Shown here: positions 1-5,165 of the stretch, in pieces | How positions within the stretch are numbered: position 1 is the stretch's first letter | Layout: every line of letters starts with the position of its first letter | From: an uncultured Bacilli bacterium | GTDB taxonomy: Bacteria > Bacillota_I > Bacilli_A > RF39 > UBA660 | Reading direction: 5' to 3' | Length of the DNA: 5,165 nt | NCBI GenBank assembly: GCA_947591565.1 | Contig: CANQDH010000072.1 | Span: 1-5,165 of the forward strand | The notes under the pieces: model-generated | What the model saw: the letters and a program-made list of their open reading frames with translations, nothing else | What the model was told of the DNA's origin: nothing | The model's database searches: none | Made by a program: the position numbers and the translations under genes

Positions 1-728
1 ATTTCTTCATTTTCTTCTTTTAAAATAGAACATGTTGAATAAACAATAATGCCACCTATTTTAACAATCTTCAAAGCTTTTTCTAATAATTCATACTGAA
101 CTTTTTGGCACCTTTCGATTAACGCTTCATCAAAATTTTTGACATTAGGTAAATATAAAGTTCCACTTCCACTACAAGGCGCATCTAATAAAATTTTATC
201 AAAAGCATAAAAATCATCTAAATATCTAGCATCTTCATTTAAAATCGTTATTTTGTTAACGCCTAACTTTTCCATATTATATTTTAAACGTTCATATCTT
301 ATTTTGTTTTTTTCGGTAGCGGTAATTAACGATTTATTATGGGAAAGGGCCGCTATTTCACTTGTCTTAGAACCAGGTGCTGCTGTCATATCTAAAATAC
401 TTTCCTCTTTTGGTTCTAAAATGAAAACAGGTAACATCGAAGATAAACTTTGAAGATATATTTTGCCGTCTTTATATATATCAAGGTTATAAATATCATC
501 TTTATTATGGTTTGTTAAAATAAAAGCATCTTCATACCAAGGAACTTTATCATAAGTAATTTGTTTTTCTTTAAAGATTTTTTCAATTTCTAAAGCGTTA
601 CTTTTTAACGTGTTTACCCTTAAAGTTGTATACCTTAAACTCGATAATCCTGAAATGATTAAACGTGTAAGTTCCTCGCCATATTCTCTTAATAATCTAT
701 CATAAAAAAATTTAAGTTGTTCTTGCAT
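1..728 (-). CDS. RsmB/RsmF-family RNA m5C methyltransferase, 3' end beyond window
   Basis: This is a SAM-dependent RNA cytosine-5 methyltransferase of the NOL1/NOP2/Sun family, most likely acting on 16S rRNA in the cytoplasm. I translated 242 codons without a stop up to the window edge. Visible landmarks are an N-terminal TLRVNTLK segment near residues 34-41, the SAM-binding motif I DMTAAPGSKT at 113-122, motif IV DAPCSGSGT at 182-190 and motif VI YSTCS at 230-234. Both family cysteines are present: C233 (nucleophile by family knowledge) and C185 (release of the methylated RNA). Only about 110 residues precede motif I, so the NusB-like domain of true RsmB is absent. The protein is closer to RsmF or to the short (about 300 aa) Bacillota members; whether a C-terminal PUA-like domain follows cannot be seen. 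The start ATG at 728-726 has AAAGGAAG upstream. The exact target base is unknown, so I give no symbol. Confidence 0.93.
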   Translation of the reverse strand, partial: MQEQLKFFYDRLLREYGEELTRLIISGLSSLRYTTLRVNTLKSNALEIEKIFKEKQITYDKVPWYEDAFILTNHNKDDIYNLDIYKDGKIYLQSLSSMLPVFILEPKEESILDMTAAPGSKTSEIAALSHNKSLITATEKNKIRYERLKYNMEKLGVNKITILNEDARYLDDFYAFDKILLDAPCSGSGTLYLPNVKNFDEALIERCQKVQYELLEKALKIVKIGGIIVYSTCSILKEENEE

Positions 729-734
729 TTACAT

Positions 735-742
735 CTTCCTTT
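735..742 (-). promoter_or_regulatory. Ribosome binding site of the methyltransferase gene
   Basis: AAAGGAAG lies 6 nt before the ATG at 728-726. An in-frame ATG-TAA pair (734-729) sits directly between the site and this ATG. The first ATG abuts the Shine-Dalgarno and is followed at once by a stop, so the second ATG must be the true start. Confidence 0.75.
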
Positions 743-747
743 AGATA

Positions 748-776
748 ATTATACAATAGAAAAGAGATAAAATAAA
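748..776 (-). promoter_or_regulatory. Probable sigma-A-type promoter of the methyltransferase gene
   Basis: A perfect -10 hexamer TATAAT lies at 753-748. With a 17-nt spacer the -35 region is TTTATT (776-771), a weak match to TTGACA. The inferred transcript would start near 740, leaving a leader of only about 10-15 nt that contains little more than the Shine-Dalgarno site. The -35 region coincides with the U-rich tail of the preceding terminator. The -10 is convincing; the -35 is not. Confidence 0.6.
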
Positions 777-796
777 GAAAATAAGGCCTTATTTTC
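766..796 (-). terminator. Rho-independent terminator after the 522-aa gene
   Basis: A perfect 20-bp palindrome (777-796, centre GGCC) can fold into an 8-bp stem GAAAATAA/TTATTTTC with a GGCC tetraloop. On the minus strand it is followed by TTTATTTTATC (776-766). It begins 17 nt after the TGA stop of the 522-aa gene. The stem is mostly A-U, so it may be weak, but the placement and U-rich tail fit intrinsic termination. Confidence 0.7.
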
Positions 797-813
797 AAAA
801 CAAAGAAAAACTC

Positions 814-2382
814 TCAATCCTTATTTATATCATAATATGACATTAGTCCCATGATGGAATGCTGAATATCATCTATACGCATACGGAAATTATCTCTAAA
901 AGCACTAAAACCATATAAAACTAAATAAGGTTTGGAAAAATACATAGCCATTTCTTCATCAATATAATAATTTAGTAAAGTATGGATATTGATATCAATA
1001 GAATTGTTTAATTTTGTTAAATCAAAATCTTTTAAAAATGTACTTGATACATTATGTTCAAGAAGATATTTATAAGTTTTATATACGTTCATAAGTAATT
1101 CTAATTTGGTTGGCACGAAGGAAGTAACATTATCAAATTTACTTATATTAGATGTGTAATTATCTAAAGTGAATTTAATATATTTTTCATCTAAATAATA
1201 AGGTAAAAACTCTAACATAGCATAAGAAATCCACTGATCACAATATATTTCATAATGCTGATTTATAAACATATCTATAGCCATTTTAGCATGTTCTAAA
1301 TACTTTTTATTATTTGATATTTTATAAAATCTTAATAAAGCAAAAGTTGCTTCTCCATCATAAAAAACTGTTCGGTATTTTTCTTTTATATGAAAGTCAG
1401 TACTTAAAACATGATTATAAGACCCATCATTATTTTGCATATATATAAGACCGTTTGCTAGTTTTAAAGCTATATCATTATATGTACTATCATTAAAGAC
1501 TAAGTAATAATCACTTAACATAAGAAGCGCTAAAGCACTACCGCCTAATTTTATTTCATCAGTCTTTTTTTCGATAACAAAAGAAATATCATCGTTATAT
1601 GTAACGACATAATTATCGAGAAGATATTTAATCGAATTTTGAATCGTTTGTTTTAGATTCATGTTCGGATTTAATTTATAATTATTAATTAAACTCCATG
1701 TACTTCCTGCATGTCTTAAAATATTATAGCTTCCAATTAGTTCGCCGCTATTAGATCTAAGTCCGTATATATATTCTCCGTTTTCCTGATTCATTGATGA
1801 TAATAATTGAGCGGAATTATTTATATGACGAAGTAAATTAGAAAGAAGTAAATCCGTCTTTTGACGATGAAAACCATTTACGAGGGTTAGTTTAGTCCAA
1901 ACAAAATCATCTAAATATTTACTTTCGGTTAGAAAAAGCGTTACTTCATCTATTTTATTAAATTCATCTTTTATATGCTTCTTTTTTAAATAAGCGTTTA
2001 AATTACGAACATTAATTGTTGCACTTTCATAATTAATAATATTATTAGCGTTTATCTCTTCACTAAGAAGAACAATCTTATCATTTAGGATAATACCATA
2101 CGGAAAAGCATTTGAAGGTGCTTGTAAAATAATATTGCGTAAAGAGCGAGAATTAACTTTTTTGGTACTTATAATTTTATCTATCTTAACATAATCATAC
2201 ATATGATATTTATAGATAATATCCTCATCATCTAAACTAACGGATGAGGTCATGCAGTTACTCTTATCACTTCCATATGAGACATAAACTTTACCTATAA
2301 AAGGATTAATTAAATGGGAAAGGGTTGCCATAATAAAAATTATAAGGAACATTTGGATAAGTATTACCCCATATTTTTTCAT
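814..2382 (-). CDS. Membrane-anchored extracytoplasmic protein with alpha/alpha-toroid-like domain, function unknown
   Basis: I do not recognise this 522-residue protein as a named family. MKKYG followed by a hydrophobic stretch (about residues 6-25) predicts one N-terminal membrane anchor with the rest outside the cell. No lipobox cysteine is seen, so it is probably not a lipoprotein. Residues about 30-170 form a mixed region with beta-rich character. From about 175 onward the protein is helical with recurring hairpin-like blocks: NILRHAGSTWSLI (220-232), KLGGSALALLMLSDYY (278-293), YMQNNDGSYNHV (314-325), YDGEATFALLRFYKIS (341-356) and CDQWISYAMLEF (381-392). A last block, DDIQHSIMGLMSYY, lies at 504-517. 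GEA plus ALxRFYK plus YLEHAK is a pattern seen in (alpha/alpha)6 proteins such as glycosidases, epimerases and YyaL-like proteins, so a carbohydrate-active role is possible but is inference. The ATG start has AGGTGAT 3 nt upstream. The gene has its own promoter and terminator. Confidence 0.85.
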   Translation of the reverse strand: MKKYGVILIQMFLIIFIMATLSHLINPFIGKVYVSYGSDKSNCMTSSVSLDDEDIIYKYHMYDYVKIDKIISTKKVNSRSLRNIILQAPSNAFPYGIILNDKIVLLSEEINANNIINYESATINVRNLNAYLKKKHIKDEFNKIDEVTLFLTESKYLDDFVWTKLTLVNGFHRQKTDLLLSNLLRHINNSAQLLSSMNQENGEYIYGLRSNSGELIGSYNILRHAGSTWSLINNYKLNPNMNLKQTIQNSIKYLLDNYVVTYNDDISFVIEKKTDEIKLGGSALALLMLSDYYLVFNDSTYNDIALKLANGLIYMQNNDGSYNHVLSTDFHIKEKYRTVFYDGEATFALLRFYKISNNKKYLEHAKMAIDMFINQHYEIYCDQWISYAMLEFLPYYLDEKYIKFTLDNYTSNISKFDNVTSFVPTKLELLMNVYKTYKYLLEHNVSSTFLKDFDLTKLNNSIDINIHTLLNYYIDEEMAMYFSKPYLVLYGFSAFRDNFRMRIDDIQHSIMGLMSYYDINKD

Positions 2383-2385
2383 GTT

Positions 2386-2437
2386 ATCACCTAGTCTTCC
2401 TAGTTATAGTATATCACGTAAGGGCTTATAAACGCAA
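2386..2437 (-). promoter_or_regulatory. Promoter and ribosome binding site of the 522-aa gene
   Basis: An extended -10 element TGATATACT (2416-2408; TATACT at 2413-2408) lies 18 nt from a -35-like TTGCGT (2437-2432). Transcription would start near 2400, giving a leader of about 18 nt. AGGTGAT (2392-2386) is the Shine-Dalgarno site for the ATG at 2382-2380. The extended -10 compensates for the imperfect -35. Confidence 0.6.
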
Positions 2438-2463
2438 CCAAAAGAAAACTAGGAATTTCCTAG
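2390..2463. repeat. Four CCTAG/CTAGG motifs around the promoter
   Basis: CCTAG occurs on the plus strand at 2390-2394, 2399-2403 and 2459-2463, and its complement CTAGG at 2449-2453. TTCCTAGTT (2397-2405) and AACTAGGAA (2447-2455) form a 9-bp inverted repeat flanking the promoter. The last two copies make the terminator stem and the first overlaps the Shine-Dalgarno site. Whether the others are operator sites or chance is unknown. Confidence 0.5.
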
Positions 2464-2465
2464 CT
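2440..2465 (-). terminator. Rho-independent terminator after sufS
   Basis: On the minus strand, AGCTAGG (2465-2459) pairs with CCTAGTT (2453-2447), including one G-U pair, around the loop AAATT. The U-rich tail TTTTCTTTT runs from 2448 to 2440, its first two U bases also closing the stem. It begins 10 nt after the sufS stop codon, so the SUF transcript likely ends here. The tail abuts the -35 element of the next promoter. Confidence 0.7.
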
Positions 2466-2475
2466 AAAGATTTCA

Positions 2476-3663
2476 CTAAAATAATTCATTTTTTAAATGC
2501 GGATTCTTTAAGACTTCTACTAACCTATCTATTTCTTTCTTAGTATTATAAAAATAAAAACTAATTCGGCACGTATTTTTAATACCAATTTCTTCTTTTA
2601 ATATTTTAGCGCAGTGATTACCAGCTCTTACACAAATATGATATTTATTTAAATAAACGGCTAAATCTTGAGCAAAAACATCTTTCATATTAAAGGTAAT
2701 AATACCACTTTTCGTATGTTCATTATAGATTATAATATCAGGAATTTCTTTTAATCTTTGAAGGGCATATGCTTTTAAAGACTGTTCATAGGCTTCTATT
2801 TTATCCATACCAATCTTATTTAAATATTTAATAGCTTCCCCAAAACCAATTACACCTTCAATATTTTGGGTTCCAGCTTCAAAAAGATATGGGATGTCTT
2901 TATATCGTCTTGTTCCATCACTTACAAAACTAGCATTCATACCCCCACCAAAAATAAGAGGTTTCATATTATTTAAAAATTCTTCTTTAGCATATAATAC
3001 ACCTATGCCCGTTGGACCTAACATTTTATGGGCTGAAAAAGTTAAAAAGTCAATATCTAAATCTTGAACATCGATACGCATATGGGGAACACTTTGAGCA
3101 CCATCAACAACAACTAAAATATTTTTACGATGCGCGAATTCAATAATTTGTTTAATATCACGCACATCACCAACGACATTCGTTATATGAGCAATACTTA
3201 TAACTTTCGTTTTATCAGTAACACTTTTTTTTAAGGATTCTAAGGATAAAGAATAATCACTTTCTAATGGTATATAATTAACAACTATTTTATCAGACAT
3301 TTCAAACCAAGGTAAAATATTAGATGCATGTTCAGCTTTAGTTATTAAGACTTCATCTCCTGATTTTAAATAATCTTTAAAGAAGCCAAAAATAATTTGA
3401 TTTAAAGAATAGGTCGAACCACAGGTGAAAATAATTTCTTTGGCCTTTTTCGCGTTAATAAAATCTTTAAGTAAATTACGCGCTTCTTCATACAAAAAGT
3501 CAACTTTTAAACTATAATCATAATCACCTCTATGAGCATTAGCTGTATACTTTGTATAATAGTTTTGAATAGCTTCTAAGACACAATTTGGCTTAAAGGT
3601 TGTTGCGCCATTATCAAAGTAGATGTAATCATTTTCAAGCATTTTAAAGTCTTCACGATTCAA
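2476..3663 (-). CDS. sufS: Cysteine desulfurase SufS
   Basis: SufS is a PLP enzyme (class V aminotransferase fold) that converts L-cysteine to L-alanine and holds the sulfur as a persulfide for Fe-S cluster assembly in the cytoplasm. The 395 residues are slightly short of the usual ~406. Visible landmarks are DNGATTFKP (17-25), H112 in EHASN at the PLP-stacking position, D187 and Q190 in VVVDGAQS, the Schiff-base lysine K213 in SAHKMLGPTG, and the persulfide cysteine C351 in RAGNHCAK. CRISFYFYNT (365-374) contains R366, the likely substrate-carboxylate arginine. The short loop around C351 marks a group II desulfurase (SufS/CsdA), not IscS/NifS. The start is TTG (3663-3661): GGAGGTGAT lies 5 nt upstream, whereas the first in-frame ATG (codon 8) has no good Shine-Dalgarno. 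The gene follows sufD by 6 nt and is last in the operon. In Bacillota the usual sulfur acceptor is SufU, which is not found downstream. Confidence 0.96.
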   Translation of the reverse strand: MNREDFKMLENDYIYFDNGATTFKPNCVLEAIQNYYTKYTANAHRGDYDYSLKVDFLYEEARNLLKDFINAKKAKEIIFTCGSTYSLNQIIFGFFKDYLKSGDEVLITKAEHASNILPWFEMSDKIVVNYIPLESDYSLSLESLKKSVTDKTKVISIAHITNVVGDVRDIKQIIEFAHRKNILVVVDGAQSVPHMRIDVQDLDIDFLTFSAHKMLGPTGIGVLYAKEEFLNNMKPLIFGGGMNASFVSDGTRRYKDIPYLFEAGTQNIEGVIGFGEAIKYLNKIGMDKIEAYEQSLKAYALQRLKEIPDIIIYNEHTKSGIITFNMKDVFAQDLAVYLNKYHICVRAGNHCAKILKEEIGIKNTCRISFYFYNTKKEIDRLVEVLKNPHLKNELF

Positions 3664-3668
3664 TCTTC

Positions 3669-3677
3669 ATCACCTCC
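3669..3677 (-). promoter_or_regulatory. Ribosome binding site that fixes the TTG start of sufS
   Basis: GGAGGTGAT, near-consensus, lies 5 nt before the TTG at 3663-3661. It overlaps the last codons and stop codon of sufD, so termination of sufD and initiation of sufS are probably coupled. The ATG formed at the end of this site opens only a five-codon frame. Confidence 0.85.
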
Positions 3678-4452
3678 AATATTTTTCACATATTTCTTCT
3701 ATGTAACTTTTATCAACAAGATCTAATTTAGAACTTAAAAAGTCTTTTATAAGTAATTTTGTTGCTTCTTTTTCAGGTATACCCCTACTTTCAAGATAAA
3801 ATAAATCATCAGGATTAAACGCGCTAATATGCGCAGAATGACTAGCACTTACATTTACCTCATCAATTAACAAAACAGGATTAATATTACACGTATTATC
3901 GGTTAAATTAATAATTCTATTATCTTGTACAAGAGTCGCATCACTTGCCTTTTTAGGTATATAACCGGTAGCATTTATAAATAGACTACCATTTTCAATA
4001 TTAAGCCCATTTGTCATTAAAAGACTACTAGTATTTTTATAGTTATGATTGATGATGATGTCATAATTTTCTTTTTGAGTGCAAACGGTTTTAAGAATAT
4101 ATTTGATACTACTATTTTCACCATTTAGATTCGCTGTGCTATGCTCCCTTATATTTTCGACATCATTAAGGGTATTAATAATTAAAGAACTATTTTGACC
4201 TACATTATAATTATATTTTACTTTAAAACTAGCGCCTCTTTTTTTATCAACTATCTGGCATTTAACATTTTCTTTAATATTTATGATAATGTTTATTTTA
4301 ATACTTTCTTTTATATTATATTCAAATTCTAAATCACTATCATTTAATATGTCTAAGGAAAGATTTTTAATTAAATCATTTGATACACTAGCACATGTTT
4401 TATCTTTAATATCTATACTTTCATCCGTTATTGTGATTTTATTTTTTACCAA
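3670..4452 (-). CDS. sufD: SufD-like Fe-S assembly scaffold protein (short form)
   Basis: This is a SufB/SufD-family protein. SufD forms the SufBC2D complex with SufB and the ATPase SufC, where Fe-S clusters are built. The C-terminal half is diagnostic: NHNYKNTSS (135-143), GYIPKKASDA (163-172), NPVLLIDEVNVSASHSAHI (191-209) and the DLFYLESRGIPEKEA signature (216-230). H205 aligns without gaps to the functional histidine of E. coli SufD (H360, in SHGAT); an alanine (A203) replaces the cysteine of the usual CSH. At 260 residues it is much shorter than typical SufD (about 420). The missing part is N-terminal, leaving mainly the beta-helix core and the C-terminal helices that contact SufC. No frameshift explains this: the gene begins inside the end of sufC. 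The start is TTG (4452-4450), with GAAGG 9 nt upstream; the first in-frame ATG is codon 146. Assignment as SufD over SufB rests on H205 and the C-D-S gene order. Confidence 0.88.
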   Translation of the reverse strand: MVKNKITITDESIDIKDKTCASVSNDLIKNLSLDILNDSDLEFEYNIKESIKINIIINIKENVKCQIVDKKRGASFKVKYNYNVGQNSSLIINTLNDVENIREHSTANLNGENSSIKYILKTVCTQKENYDIIINHNYKNTSSLLMTNGLNIENGSLFINATGYIPKKASDATLVQDNRIINLTDNTCNINPVLLIDEVNVSASHSAHISAFNPDDLFYLESRGIPEKEATKLLIKDFLSSKLDLVDKSYIEEICEKYWR

Positions 4453-5165
4453 ACTTCATAACCTTCTTTTTCAATTTGTGATACTAAAGAAAAATCGCCT
4501 GTTTTGATAATCTTACCATTTTTCATAATGTGTATAAAATCCGGTTTTATATATTCAAGTAGTCTATGATAATGGGTAATGAGTAAAACAGCAGGCTTTT
4601 CTTTTTGAAGATATTCCGTTACTTTCTTACCAACAATTTTCAAACTATCAACATCAAGACCAGAATCAATTTCATCAAGCATAACGATACTTGGCTTTAA
4701 CATATACATTTGAAGAATTTCATTTTTCTTCCTTTCGCCTCCTGAAAAGCCTTGATTGATGCCTCTATGTATCATATCTTTATCCATCTTTAAATTATCA
4801 ACCGTCATGTCTAATTCTTTCATAAAATCAAATAATTTAAAATCCTTATTTTTACTTCTTAACGCTGTTCTTAAAAAATCAGCATTGCTAACACCTTCTA
4901 TTTCGATAGGTGATTGCATACCTAAAAAAAGACCTAACCTTGCTCGTTCATCAGTTTTTAAATCATTGATACACTTATTATCAAATAAAATTTCACCACT
5001 TATTATTTGGTAATTAGCATTTCCCATAATAACCTTCGTTAAAGTTGATTTACCTGTGCCATTTGGACCCATAATCGCATGTACTTCCCCTGATTTAATT
5101 TCTAAGTTAAAATTATCTAATATTTTTTTATGGTCTACTTCAACCGTTAAATTTTTTATTTTTAA
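4446..5165 (-). CDS. sufC: SufC, Fe-S cluster assembly ATPase; first codons beyond window
   Basis: SufC is an ABC-type ATPase, soluble rather than part of a transporter, that powers rearrangement of the SufB/SufD scaffold during Fe-S assembly. The frame is open to the window edge, giving 239 visible residues against about 248 in the family, so only a few N-terminal residues are missing. The ATG of MGPNGTGKST at 5072 is inside the Walker A region and cannot be the start: an ordinary SufC N-terminus (LKIKNLTVEV... KSGEVHAI) precedes it in frame. In visible-residue numbering, Walker A is GPNGTGKST (33-41), the Q-loop glutamine is Q84 in GMQSPIEIEG, the signature is GFSGGERKK (139-147), Walker B is IVMLDEID with D164 and E165, and the H-loop histidine is H198 in LLITHYHR. 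FSGGE(R/K)K(K/R) and LDEIDSGLD are characteristic of SufC. The stop codon overlaps the start of sufD by 7 nt. Confidence 0.96.
   Translation of the reverse strand, partial: LKIKNLTVEVDHKKILDNFNLEIKSGEVHAIMGPNGTGKSTLTKVIMGNANYQIISGEILFDNKCINDLKTDERARLGLFLGMQSPIEIEGVSNADFLRTALRSKNKDFKLFDFMKELDMTVDNLKMDKDMIHRGINQGFSGGERKKNEILQMYMLKPSIVMLDEIDSGLDVDSLKIVGKKVTEYLQKEKPAVLLITHYHRLLEYIKPDFIHIMKNGKIIKTGDFSLVSQIEKEGYEVW

Noticed and set aside
253..453. Plus-strand open frame of 66 codons
   Set aside because: It lies antisense inside the methyltransferase gene, whose catalytic motifs are read in the minus strand here; no Shine-Dalgarno site or recognisable product.
814..2382. The 522-aa protein as a LanC-type cyclase or a lipoprotein
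   Set aside because: I see no LanC-type zinc-binding Cys/Cys-His pattern and no lipobox cysteine after the hydrophobic segment.
3670..4452. Short sufD as a frameshifted or decayed pseudogene
   Set aside because: sufC ends within its first codons, so no lost upstream coding sequence exists, and the C-terminal motifs and key histidine are intact.
4283..4507. Plus-strand open frame of 74 codons with hydrophobic sequence
   Set aside because: It is antisense to the sufC-sufD junction; its hydrophobicity comes from reading AT-rich codons of the complementary strand.
4756..5013. Plus-strand open frame of 85 codons
   Set aside because: It is antisense to sufC, whose Q-loop, signature and flanking sequence are intact on the minus strand.
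5070..5072. ATG of MGPNGTGKST as the start of sufC
   Set aside because: It falls in the Walker A region; a normal SufC N-terminal strand and loop are encoded in frame upstream as far as the window edge.
1..5165. A novel defence system, mobile element, CRISPR array or tRNA
   Set aside because: No transposase, integrase, nuclease motif, spaced repeat array, terminal repeats or tRNA-like cloverleaf was found; most of the window is housekeeping genes.

Overview
The window is low-GC bacterial DNA (around 30% G+C by eye) with every recognisable gene on the minus strand. Strong Shine-Dalgarno sites, TTG starts, TGG used for tryptophan and TGA used as stop (code 11, not Mollicutes code 4) point to a low-GC member of the Bacillota, probably Bacilli/Erysipelotrichia-like. 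The SUF gene order C-D-S is the one usual in that phylum. I cannot name the species.

Layout, read in the direction of transcription (right to left). First is the end of a SUF iron-sulfur cluster assembly operon: sufC (ATPase; only the first few codons lie outside the window), an unusually short sufD, and sufS (cysteine desulfurase). sufC and sufD overlap by 7 nt, sufD and sufS are 6 nt apart, and both sufD and sufS start with TTG. A hairpin with a U-rich tail follows sufS, so sufU and sufB, which follow sufS in the classical sufCDSUB operon, are not here. Next is a 93-nt intergenic region with a good promoter (extended -10) and four copies of a CCTAG/CTAGG motif. It drives a single 522-residue gene for a membrane-anchored, extracytoplasmic protein that looks like an alpha/alpha-toroid (six-hairpin-type) fold of unknown function. 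A perfect 20-bp palindrome with a U-rich tail ends that unit. An 85-nt region then carries a promoter with a consensus TATAAT for the last gene, an RsmB/RsmF (NOL1/NOP2/Sun)-family RNA m5C methyltransferase, which is cut off at the left edge after its catalytic motifs.

Functionally, SufS takes sulfur from cysteine as a persulfide, and SufC and SufD belong to the ATP-driven scaffold that builds the Fe-S cluster. The methyltransferase modifies RNA, probably 16S rRNA. The 522-residue protein sits between these housekeeping units with its own promoter and terminator, so its position says little about its role. No RNA gene, mobile element, CRISPR array or other defence-like system is visible, and there is no gene-free stretch longer than about 95 nt.
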